From: Fibrobacteria bacterium GUT77
Lineage (GTDB): Bacteria; Fibrobacterota; Chitinivibrionia; Chitinivibrionales; Chitinispirillaceae
Direction of reading: 5' to 3'
Length of the DNA: 7,148 nucleotides
Assembly (NCBI GenBank): GCA_001462255.1
Contig: LIUJ01000258.1
Location: 1,885 to 9,032 of the forward strand
In this document: piece by piece, positions 1-5,353 of the stretch
Layout: each line of letters opens with the position of its first letter
How positions within the stretch are numbered: position 1 is the first letter of the stretch
The notes under the pieces: model-generated
Seen by the model: the letters and a program-made list of their open reading frames with translations, nothing else
Told to the model about the DNA's origin: nothing
Databases searched by the model: none
Translations under genes and position numbers: made by a program

Positions 1-208
1 CGGGCAAGCCGTCGTCGCCGTAGCACCACGAGCCTTTCGGCGTTTTATAGTTAAGGTTTTCCGCCATCCATTTCTTTCCGCCGATTGTCGTAGTCTTGTA
101 CGTCTTGCCGTCGCGCGTGTCTTGCATCGTGCCGTCCTCCGCCGCGCACACCGCGACAAACGCAAACATCCCGGTCAACAAAAGCGCCCGTCTAAGTCTT
201 AACATCAT
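1..208 (-). CDS. Secreted FISUMP-domain protein, N-terminal part (3' end outside window)
   Basis: The visible 69 residues begin with a signal peptide: basic MMLRLRR, a hydrophobic stretch at about residues 8-20, then a likely signal peptidase I site near VCAA (residues 20-23). The mature part reads DTRDGKTYKT, then IGGKKWMAENLNY, then GSWCYGDDG. This is the opening of the FISUMP domain (Fibrobacter succinogenes major paralogous domain), known as a multi-copy domain of surface or secreted proteins in Fibrobacter and relatives; its biochemical role is not established. The ATG at 208 was chosen because AAGGAG (220-215) lies 6 nt upstream; the next codon is also ATG (205), 9 nt from the same site, so either may be used. 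The protein is cut by the window edge, so length and later domains are unknown. Family call confident, function not. Confidence 0.85.
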   Translation of the reverse strand, partial: MMLRLRRALLLTGMFAFVAVCAAEDGTMQDTRDGKTYKTTTIGGKKWMAENLNYKTPKGSWCYGDDGLP

Positions 209-214
209 AAAAAA

Positions 215-220
215 CTCCTT
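215..220 (-). promoter_or_regulatory. Ribosome binding site of the FISUMP gene
   Basis: AAGGAG on the minus strand, followed by six T residues and then ATG ATG. It places the start of the FISUMP gene at 208 (or 205). Confidence 0.7.
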
Positions 221-272
221 CTCTAAACGTTGAGTGTTATATGGTTTACAGCCGCGACGCCCGCCGCGACCT

Positions 273-482
273 TAAAAATCACCGAAAATACGGCGTCCGA
301 AACGCCTGAAACCTTAATTAACGCGTAAAACAAGGCTTCAGGAACTTCCGACGCCCTAATTAACGCGTAAAACAAGGTTTCGGGAATCCCGCTACCACAA
401 TTTGACCCTCAAAACATGGTTTCCAGCGGTCGTCTACCTACTTCGTTGCTGAATAAAATGGTTTTCGGTGGCCGAAGCCGCC
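273..482. repeat. Degenerate 42-bp tandem repeat, about five units
   Basis: Units start near 273, 315, 357, 399 and 441. The units at 315 and 357 share their first 21 bases exactly (TAATTAACGCGTAAAACAAGG) and 28 of the first 30. The core AAAACAAGG recurs at a strict 42-bp step as AAAATACGG (285), AAAACAAGG (327, 369), AAAACATGG (411) and ATAAAATGG (453). The block fills most of the 209-502 interval, which has no convincing gene. Because 42 is a multiple of three, the minus strand reads as 14-residue repeats such as VPEALFYALIKVSG; that frame is open from 408 to the stop at 225-223 but is broken by TGA at 411-409 and has no clear start. It could be a decayed repeat-coding segment or an intergenic repeat array. 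Confidence 0.75.
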
Positions 483-485
483 GAA
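457..485 (-). terminator. UUCG-tetraloop hairpin downstream of the methyltransferase gene, possible terminator
   Basis: Read on the minus strand, 485-464 folds as TTCGG, one C/A mismatch, GGC, a TTCG loop, GCC, CCGAA. The loop is closed by C-G, the very stable cUUCGg type. It begins 17 nt after the stop codon of the minus-strand gene and is followed by AACCATTTTATT, a weak, interrupted T-tract. It overlaps the last unit of the 42-bp repeat, so it may be a repeat feature rather than a dedicated terminator. Confidence 0.4.
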
Positions 486-502
486 TGGGGGAGGGGGAAA
501 TA

Positions 503-1816
503 TTATGATTTCTGTACCAATACCCTTGCGAACTTTTCGTCTCCGGCAATATAAGGAACGTATTTCTTTTCTTTAACTATTTTATATCCTTTTTCCAGTA
601 AACCGTTTAATATGGGATTGGATGATACCGCAAACGGCTTTTTATAATCGCTTGGAATATAACCGCCGTCCACCAATAAAATTTTAGAATCGTCGTATCT
701 TTTATATTTATCGGGTATTTCTTTCAACGGTATTATTTTTAATCTTTTGTATGTCTCTCTATCTTTAATCTTTATGTTAGTGTACCATCTTCCCGCCGCT
801 CTTACAAGTTGCCTCTTGGGATTTTCGTACCAATAAACACTGTTATATCCGGTCCATACTTTATTGTTCATAAAATACGGGATATACGCTGTATTTACAG
901 CATTTGACTCAGCAGAAATAATTATAAACTTCTTTCCGCTTTCAATCAATATTTTCCAATAGTCTATCATTTTTGAAAACGGTGGATTCGTACAAACAAT
1001 GTCCGCTTCCTCATTAAGGATTTTTAACGAAATAGGATCATCAAAGCTGCCGGTATAACCGTCCGGTTCATCTCTAACTACCTTGAATCCTGTTTTTCTA
1101 AAAATATACCCTTTCACACCTTGATTAAATAAGTCTACCGGACCGCTATAATGAGTACAAATTAACGTTTTTAATCCAAGTGTTTTGAAATTTTCCAAAA
1201 AGTACCAAGCAAACGCCGATGTTTCATTTTCATTTTTGCCAACAGCGTCATCACAGTTGCAAAAAACTACTTTATTTTTCCAAATACGTTTATCATACAT
1301 TGATAATTCTTTTTCTATATCCTCGTACCTTGTATAAAATTCATCATCATCAGCCCTTTTTGCTCGTTGCATTACGTCTTTTCGGGTAAGTCCTCGTTCC
1401 TTAAGAGAGGGGGTGGTTTTAGGCACAATCTTTACGGCTGGTTTTGTGATTGGGTTGATGTAATGCATTTCTTTTATAAATAATTCGTGTGATTTTATGA
1501 ATTTTACATATTTCGTAAAAGTTTTTGAATTGTATAGATAAATTTCCGTGTTTGATTCCTCTCTGAATATGGAAAACTCCTCTTTAACGGCGTTCTCAAC
1601 CCGTGCCATATCCTTAACTTCACACGTAAATAAATACGTGTAAACGTTGTTCTTGGATTTACCGGTCATGCTATTATATTCTTTTAACCGCCGCTCTAAA
1701 TCGTTGGTCTTACCTATTTTACACCGCGACTGCTCTAACGAGGCTTGGACAATATAAATATATTGCTTAGCCTTGCTTTCGGTTGGTTTAGCCGCCTCTG
1801 CCGCATTTTTAACCAT
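503..1816 (-). CDS. GIY-YIG nuclease domain fused to EcoRI-type adenine-specific DNA methyltransferase
   Basis: 437 residues, two domains. Residues 18-110 look like a GIY-YIG domain of the T5orf172/MUG113 type: YIYIVQ (19-24) stands for GIY, CKIGKT (32-37) for the second motif, arginines R42/R43 follow in LERRLKEYN, E75 (VENAVKEEF) fits the catalytic glutamate and EIYLYN (91-96) the end of the fold. After a lysine/proline-rich linker (about 120-150), residues 152-437 match the EcoRI adenine methylase family: DDDEFYT (156-162), FCNCDD (185-190), motif IV NPPF (277-280), then FIIISAESN (297-305) and WTGYN (321-325). In this family motif IV binds the target adenine for SAM-dependent N6 methylation. 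Start: AAGGG lies 6 nt before the ATG at 1816, and no upstream alternative is better. The gene is clearly AT-richer than its neighbours, suggesting horizontal acquisition. No separate EcoRI-like endonuclease lies nearby. Whether the nuclease half cuts DNA is inference. Confidence 0.88.
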   Translation of the reverse strand: MVKNAAEAAKPTESKAKQYIYIVQASLEQSRCKIGKTNDLERRLKEYNSMTGKSKNNVYTYLFTCEVKDMARVENAVKEEFSIFREESNTEIYLYNSKTFTKYVKFIKSHELFIKEMHYINPITKPAVKIVPKTTPSLKERGLTRKDVMQRAKRADDDEFYTRYEDIEKELSMYDKRIWKNKVVFCNCDDAVGKNENETSAFAWYFLENFKTLGLKTLICTHYSGPVDLFNQGVKGYIFRKTGFKVVRDEPDGYTGSFDDPISLKILNEEADIVCTNPPFSKMIDYWKILIESGKKFIIISAESNAVNTAYIPYFMNNKVWTGYNSVYWYENPKRQLVRAAGRWYTNIKIKDRETYKRLKIIPLKEIPDKYKRYDDSKILLVDGGYIPSDYKKPFAVSSNPILNGLLEKGYKIVKEKKYVPYIAGDEKFARVLVQKS

Positions 1817-1880
1817 AGTATGCCCTTTTTCACGTGAATATCGTTAGAAAACGCGCTCTATCCATGAAAACCTTTCTGTT

Positions 1881-1910
1881 AATATACAATTTGGGCGGTG
1901 TCGGAAGCAA
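1881..1910 (-). promoter_or_regulatory. Putative sigma70-type promoter of the GIY-YIG/methyltransferase gene
   Basis: On the minus strand a -35-like TTGCTT (1910-1905) is followed after 18 bp by TATATT (1886-1881), a 5/6 match to the -10 consensus. This predicts transcription starting near 1874, with a leader of about 58 nt. The -35 is weak (TTG only), so the call rests on the -10 and its position. The same TATATTAA is the -10 of the other minus-strand operon (3309-3302). Confidence 0.45.
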
Positions 1911-1923
1911 AAAAATTCAGTGA

Positions 1924-2262
1924 GGGGCGCGGGCGGCGCTTGCGGGGGCGGCTACGCCGGGGGACATGGTCGAGGCGAACGAGGCGTTGAACGGCGCGAT
2001 TTCGCGTCTGTTGGCGATAGCCGAGAACTATCCGAATCTTAAAGCCGACCAAACGTATATCCGGTTGATGGACGAGATGGCGGGGACGGAGAACAGGATA
2101 GCCGTAGCGCGGCGTGAGTACAACAACCGCGTCGGCGCGTACAACATAAAGGTCAGGACGATTCCGGCGGCGTGGTTCGCGAGCGCGTTCGGTTTTGAGG
2201 CGAAGAAGTCGTATTCGGAGGTGTCGGAGGCGAAGAAAGAGAAGCCGAATTATGATTTATAA
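1924..2262 (+). pseudogene. lemA: lemA remnant, C-terminal part only
   Basis: The frame encodes the C-terminal part of a LemA-family protein: AISRLLAIAENYPNLKAD, then LMDEMAGTENRIAVARREYN, then a P-AAWFASAFGFEAKKSYS tail. LemA proteins are usually about 180-200 residues, with an N-terminal membrane helix and an RR-DLIPNLV helix; both are missing. The similarity does not start at the ATG at 1966. Codons 1924-1965, in frame and directly after a TGA at 1921-1923, read GARAGLAGAATPGD, which fits the LemA stretch just before. The gene was therefore cut near 1921 and the ATG is an internal methionine; GGGGG only 2 nt before it is poorly placed as a ribosome binding site. The missing 5' part is not elsewhere in this window. 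A short product from 1966 (98 residues) cannot be excluded but would lack the membrane anchor. Confidence 0.82.
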
Positions 2263-2326
2263 ATTTAGGGGCCGCGATTATCGGATTTTATACCGGAAGA
2301 CGTCGCCGGATCAATAATGATTAACC

Positions 2327-2365
2327 CCCGCGTCGGTCGCGCGAAGAAAGCCGGCGCGGGTTTTT
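2327..2365 (+). terminator. Strong rho-independent terminator after lemA, possibly bidirectional
   Basis: CCCGCGTCGG (2327-2336) pairs with CCGGCGCGGG (2351-2360) in a 10-bp stem with one G-T wobble and a 14-nt loop, followed by TTTTT (2361-2365). On the plus strand it is a classic intrinsic terminator for the lemA transcript. From the minus strand the same stem lies about 23 nt after the stop of the 84-residue gene and is followed by TTAATCATTATT, so it may also end the minus operon less efficiently. Bases 2263-2326 show nothing else. Confidence 0.8.
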
Positions 2366-2383
2366 GATTGAGACGGTTTCTTT

Positions 2384-2638
2384 TTACGCTACCGCGGCTT
2401 TCGGAGTAACACAAACCGTACGCCCTTTCGTCTTAATTTCCGGCTTAGCTTTCATCTTCATAAGTTCTGCGAATAACGTTTTACCGGCTTCACCTAACCA
2501 TTTTGCGTACACTTCCGCTTCCTCAAAGCTAGGCCGGTCATCATACCCCTGCGGCTCCTCATCAGGACGCCTTACCGCCTCTAAATATTCATTCAGCGCG
2601 TCCATCGACCCCCAATATTCTTTTTCCGCGTTATTCAT
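2384..2638 (-). CDS. Small acidic protein of unknown function, coupled to the JAMM-domain gene
   Basis: 84 residues; I do not recognise the family. The first 60 or so residues are rich in Asp/Glu (about 15 acidic against 6 basic) and look helical (EKEYWGSMDALNEYLEAVRR, then FEEAEVYAKWLGEAGKTLFAELMKMK); the C-terminal tail is basic and then hydrophobic (KTKGRTVCVTPKAAVA). There is no signal peptide or membrane segment, so it is probably cytoplasmic. Its ATG at 2638 overlaps the upstream stop as ATGA, and a strong GGGAGG (2652-2647) lies 8 nt upstream inside the preceding gene. The pair is thus translationally coupled and the two products probably act together. A small acidic protein directly after a putative toxin-type enzyme is what an immunity or antitoxin partner looks like, but this is context only. 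Other possibilities are a regulator or substrate adaptor. Confidence 0.75.
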   Translation of the reverse strand: MNNAEKEYWGSMDALNEYLEAVRRPDEEPQGYDDRPSFEEAEVYAKWLGEAGKTLFAELMKMKAKPEIKTKGRTVCVTPKAAVA

Positions 2639-3243
2639 AATTCATGCCTCCCTTGCGTGAAAACGTATCCATATTTATTTGCGTTACCGCTTAACCACTC
2701 ATTCATTACGGATTCTAACTCTTTGTTTTGTAGGGATCTGTCGGACTTTCCATATTTTTCCATAGTCCTCTTTTTAATTTCATCCAAAATATTTGTCCCT
2801 TTGCGCATCCTTTGCATATCTTCACCTAAAGACCTATTTAATTCTCCGTTACCCCTCTTTAGACTGACAAAGCGACCGTCCGGTGTTACAACTCTGACTT
2901 CATACCCTCCATCCTTAATAAACGCGATTACATCTTCCGTCGACAGATTACACATCCCGTTATGGTGCGTATGCGAAAAAATATTGTTTTTCACCAATTC
3001 TTTCGGTGGTCTAATACTATCTTTTTCGCCTACGATACCCGCCCTAATCACTAACCCATCCCGTCCGACTATAACCCCCATCTCGTGCCCCGTAACGTCT
3101 TTCATCGAAAGCTCAAAGGCGCGTAATGTTTTGGCTACCTTTTCCTCGTCAATAGCAACGCTCCCATCGCCATTGTTCAGTCTTTCGGGTTGCATCTCAC
3201 GGAATCCATCCGGTTCTTGACTGCCCATATATCCTACCGTCAT
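2635..3243 (-). CDS. JAB/JAMM-type metallopeptidase-like protein
   Basis: 202 residues. The core (about 30-130) contains an exact JAMM zinc motif: H91-T-H93, seven residues, S101, two residues, D104, within NIFSHTHHNG and LSTEDV. The upstream glutamate E54, in GHEMGVIVG, is well placed as the general base. The following GGYEVRVVTPDGRFVSLKR (112-130) resembles the strand after the motif in JAB-like domains of phage MuF-associated proteins and polymorphic toxins. JAMM domains use zinc to hydrolyse isopeptide or peptide bonds; the substrate here is unknown. Residues 131-202 are charged and helical, with no recognised domain. No signal peptide or secretion module is visible. The ATG at 3243 has no good ribosome binding site; M6 (AGGA 3 nt upstream) is a possible alternative. 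It heads a two-gene operon under a strong promoter, is AT-richer than the genes to its right, and could be a toxin-type enzyme, a detached toxin domain or a housekeeping isopeptidase. Confidence 0.8.
   Translation of the reverse strand: MTVGYMGSQEPDGFREMQPERLNNGDGSVAIDEEKVAKTLRAFELSMKDVTGHEMGVIVGRDGLVIRAGIVGEKDSIRPPKELVKNNIFSHTHHNGMCNLSTEDVIAFIKDGGYEVRVVTPDGRFVSLKRGNGELNRSLGEDMQRMRKGTNILDEIKKRTMEKYGKSDRSLQNKELESVMNEWLSGNANKYGYVFTQGRHEL
2647..2652 (-). promoter_or_regulatory. Ribosome binding site of the 84-residue gene
   Basis: GGGAGG on the minus strand, 8 nt before ATG 2638, inside the last codons of the JAMM gene. It supports the 2638 start and independent reinitiation after the upstream stop. 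Confidence 0.7.
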
Positions 3244-3303
3244 CTAAATTTTGTTGAATATTCAGCTGATTGTACTTACTCCACCCCCAAACCGTCACTA
3301 TTT

Positions 3304-3332
3304 AATATACTACTTTCCGCGCCGACTGTCAA
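3304..3332 (-). promoter_or_regulatory. Near-consensus sigma70-type promoter of the JAMM operon
   Basis: On the minus strand: TTGACA (3332-3327, 6/6 match to -35), a 17-bp spacer, then TATATT (3309-3304, 5/6 match to -10). The predicted start near 3297 gives a leader of about 54 nt to the ATG at 3243. This is the best promoter in the window and implies strong expression unless repressed. I saw no clear operator palindrome over it. Confidence 0.75.
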
Positions 3333-3424
3333 ATTTTTTTAATGAAGATTATTTGCTATTATCCCCCGCAATAACGTATATTTAAGCATAGTTGAAAAAA
3401 AAATTTGCTTTTTGGGCGGGAAAA

Positions 3425-3430
3425 TACAAT
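3425..3430 (+). promoter_or_regulatory. Possible -10 element for the Hc1-like/ABC operon
   Basis: TACAAT (5/6 match to -10) lies about 60 nt before the first gene of the plus-strand operon, in an AT-rich stretch. No -35 sits at the right distance: TTGCTT (3405) and TTGAAA (3392) are too close or too far. The interval 3244-3489 must contain a start site for this operon, but its exact place is uncertain. Confidence 0.25.
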
Positions 3431-3478
3431 ATTTATTAACGCCGTGCTTATTATCACCATAAACCATAAAAAATAACC

Positions 3479-3485
3479 GGGAGGT
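3479..3485 (+). promoter_or_regulatory. Ribosome binding site of the Hc1-like gene
   Basis: GGGAGGT, 4 nt before ATG 3490: a strong Shine-Dalgarno site that fixes the start of the 60-residue gene and supports it as real despite its size. Confidence 0.75.
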
Positions 3486-3489
3486 ATCG

Positions 3490-3672
3490 ATGTCTAAGGA
3501 CGCTCTTTTGAAGGAAGTCGAGATGTTTAAGAGTGAGTACGAGAAGTTTGAACGCGGAAACAAGGCGGCGGGAACGCGCGCGCGCAAGAGTTTGCAGGAG
3601 ATAAAGAAGATGGCGCAGGAGTTGCGTACCCAAATTCAGGAGACCAAGAACACGGCGGAGACGGCGGCGTAA
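3490..3672 (+). CDS. Histone H1-like Hc1-family small DNA-associated protein
   Basis: 60 residues. The central FERGNKAAGTRARKSLQEIK (20-39), with KKMAQELRTQIQETK after it, is the signature of the Hc1 family, first known from the chlamydial histone H1-like protein and found as short proteins in Bacteroidota and related phyla. The chlamydial protein continues into a long Lys-rich tail that compacts DNA; here the protein ends soon after the helical core with NTAETAA, so strong DNA compaction is not assured. It is a lone helical, Lys/Arg/Glu-rich protein with no membrane segment, probably acting in the cytoplasm or nucleoid. A strong ribosome binding site precedes it and the next ATG follows only 2 nt after its stop, so it is the first gene of the ABC operon. 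A functional link to the transporter is not evident. Confidence 0.82.
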   Translation: MSKDALLKEVEMFKSEYEKFERGNKAAGTRARKSLQEIKKMAQELRTQIQETKNTAETAA

Positions 3673-3674
3673 AT

Positions 3675-4640
3675 ATGAGCGAAAAAACGGGCCGTCTGAT
3701 GCTTGAGGTGCGCGGGCTGAATAAGCGGTTTGGGCAGGTGCGTGCCGTGAGCGACCTTAATTTTGAGGTGCGCCGCGGCGAGGTTTTCGGCTTTTTGGGG
3801 CCCAACGGCGCCGGGAAGAGCACGACCATGCGCATAATCACTTGCTTTATCCCGCCCACATCGGGATCCGTGCTCGTGGACGGGTTGAACACGGCGGATT
3901 ATGACCTTGCCGTGCGCGAAAAGATCGGGTATCTGCCGGAGAGCACGCCCCTATACGCCGACATGACCGTCAAGGAATACTTGGCTTTTGTTGGCAGAAT
4001 TAGGGGACTTAAGGGGGCCGCGCTCAAATCGCGGACGGACGATATGTTTTCCGTGTGCGCCCTCGCGAAGATGGCCGACCGGCAAATAGGCAAACTTTCA
4101 AAGGGGTACAGACAGCGCGTAGGATTGGCGCAGGCCATGATACACGACCCCGATCTGCTGATATTGGACGAACCGATGTCCGGGCTCGACCCCAATCAGA
4201 TAATTGAGATACGCAATCTTATAAAGAAGTTCGGCGAGGAGAAGACCGTTATATACTGCTCGCACATCCTCTCGGAGGTCTCCGCTACCTGCGACCGGAT
4301 ACTCATCATAAAGGACGGGCGCGTCGTGGTTACCGGGACGCCGGGCGACCTGACCTCCGGGCATAGGGGCGGCGGTTCGCGGTACACGGTGAGGGTCAAG
4401 GGCGAGGCGGAGAGCGTGTTGCGGAGCCTTAAATCGGTGGCCGGGGTGTCGGGCGTCGAGGCGGAGGCGGCTACGCCGGAGGGGTGGATCTGCGCCCGCG
4501 TCAACACGGAGGGCAAGGAGGACATAGGCGAGGGGATATTTAAATGTATAGCGGATAGCGGGCTCAGTCTGTCGGAGCTTAGGCGCGACCAAACGAGCTT
4601 GGAGGAGGTATTTACGGAATTGACTGGGGGTAACAGATGA
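3675..4640 (+). CDS. ABC transporter ATP-binding protein, GldA/NatA-like (ABC-2 exporter class)
   Basis: 321 residues. It supplies ATP hydrolysis to the permease encoded next, at the cytoplasmic face of the membrane. All nucleotide-binding motifs are present: Walker A GPNGAGKST (42-50), signature LSKGYRQR (141-148), Walker B LLILDEP (161-167), D-loop SGLD (169-172) and H-loop H197 in YCSHILSEV. The Q-loop position reads IGYLPES (84-90) with Glu instead of Gln, as is common in this subfamily. Residues about 230-321 form the C-terminal extension usual in ABC-2-type ATPases (ending TSLEEVFTELTGG). The start at 3675 has only a weak ribosome binding site and probably relies on coupling to the Hc1-like gene; M9 (MLEVRGLNKRFG) is an alternative. 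Its stop overlaps the permease start as ATGA. The gliding name is by family resemblance; the transported substrate is unknown. Confidence 0.93.
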   Translation: MSEKTGRLMLEVRGLNKRFGQVRAVSDLNFEVRRGEVFGFLGPNGAGKSTTMRIITCFIPPTSGSVLVDGLNTADYDLAVREKIGYLPESTPLYADMTVKEYLAFVGRIRGLKGAALKSRTDDMFSVCALAKMADRQIGKLSKGYRQRVGLAQAMIHDPDLLILDEPMSGLDPNQIIEIRNLIKKFGEEKTVIYCSHILSEVSATCDRILIIKDGRVVVTGTPGDLTSGHRGGGSRYTVRVKGEAESVLRSLKSVAGVSGVEAEAATPEGWICARVNTEGKEDIGEGIFKCIADSGLSLSELRRDQTSLEEVFTELTGGNR

Positions 4641-5353
4641 ATACCGTAGCGGCAATCTTCAAAAAGGAGTTCACCTCCTACTTCATATCGCCGATAGCCT
4701 ACGTTTTTATAGTGGTATTCCTTATCGGCACGAACTTTATGTACTTTCAGCCGTTTTTCCTGATCAATCAGGCGGATATGCGCAACTACTTCGGCCTGCT
4801 ACCGTGGGTCTTCCTCTTCTTCGTTCCGGCGATAACCATGCGCGGGTGGGCGGAGGAGAAGAAGAGCAAGACGGTGGAGCTGTTGCTCACGTGGCCGGTG
4901 AGCGACGCGGAGGTGGTCGTGGGGAAGTTCTTCGCGTCGCTGGCGTTCTTGGCGGTAACGGTGGCGCTCTCCGTCACCATCCCCATAACGCTGTTCGTAA
5001 TAGGTAACCCAGATCCGGGCCCGATAATAGGCGGCTACGCCGGAGCGCTGTTAATGGGCGCCGCGTATCTGGCGATAGGCCTATGGGTATCGTCGCACAC
5101 GGAAAACCAAATAGTGGCGTTCATTTTGGCGTGGGTAGTGATGTTCGTATTGATGATAATAGGCCATCCGGTGGTAACGCTGAAAACGCCCGCGGCGCTG
5201 GTGCCGCTGTTTTCGTTCTTGGGTTTATTCACGCACTTTGAGAGCATAGAGCGCGGGGTTATAGATACCAGAGACGTAATTTATTATTTATCAATGACGG
5301 GAGTATTTCTATTTCTCAACGCCCAGTCATTGGGAAGCAGGAAGTCGGAATAA
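4637..5353 (+). CDS. ABC-2-type permease, GldF-like
   Basis: 238 residues, an integral membrane protein with about six hydrophobic segments (roughly 18-40, 55-69, 98-122, 132-152, 157-178, 214-230). The cytoplasmic loop TMRGWAEEKKSKTVELLL followed by PVSDAEVVVGKF (67-98) is the hallmark of this ABC-2 permease subfamily, in which it contacts the ATPase. A GGGGGT site 5 nt upstream and the ATGA overlap with the ATPase gene fix the start. Length is normal for GldF-type permeases. It should form the membrane channel of a complex with the ATPase and the downstream GldG-like protein. In Bacteroidota such modules are associated with gliding, but homologues also occur in non-gliding bacteria, so no substrate or motility role should be assumed. 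Confidence 0.92.
   Translation: MNTVAAIFKKEFTSYFISPIAYVFIVVFLIGTNFMYFQPFFLINQADMRNYFGLLPWVFLFFVPAITMRGWAEEKKSKTVELLLTWPVSDAEVVVGKFFASLAFLAVTVALSVTIPITLFVIGNPDPGPIIGGYAGALLMGAAYLAIGLWVSSHTENQIVAFILAWVVMFVLMIIGHPVVTLKTPAALVPLFSFLGLFTHFESIERGVIDTRDVIYYLSMTGVFLFLNAQSLGSRKSE

Noticed and set aside
236..241. TATAAC as the -10 of a FISUMP promoter (minus strand)
   Set aside because: No -35-like sequence exists at a suitable distance, and the position lies at the end of the repeat block; too weak to annotate.
273..482. CRISPR array
   Set aside because: Units are contiguous at 42 bp and degenerate throughout; there are no unique spacers between conserved repeats.
1966..2262. Intact 98-residue gene starting at ATG 1966
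   Set aside because: LemA similarity continues in frame upstream of this ATG to a stop at 1921-1923, and the family's N-terminal half is absent, so this is a remnant rather than a complete small gene.
2364..2660. 98-residue plus-strand open frame
   Set aside because: It is antisense to the 84-residue gene, which has a strong ribosome binding site and a start-stop overlap; the plus frame is a shadow.
2657..3220. 187-residue plus-strand open frame
   Set aside because: It lies antisense to the JAMM gene, which has a complete catalytic motif, promoter and coupling; the plus frame shows no family features.
503..3243. Separate EcoRI-like restriction endonuclease partner
   Set aside because: Neither the JAMM protein, the 84-residue protein nor any other frame shows a PD-(D/E)xK-type signature or endonuclease resemblance.
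3339..3892. Minus-strand open frames over the Hc1-like and ATPase genes
   Set aside because: They oppose well-supported genes in GC-rich DNA and show low-complexity Ser/Pro-rich translations.
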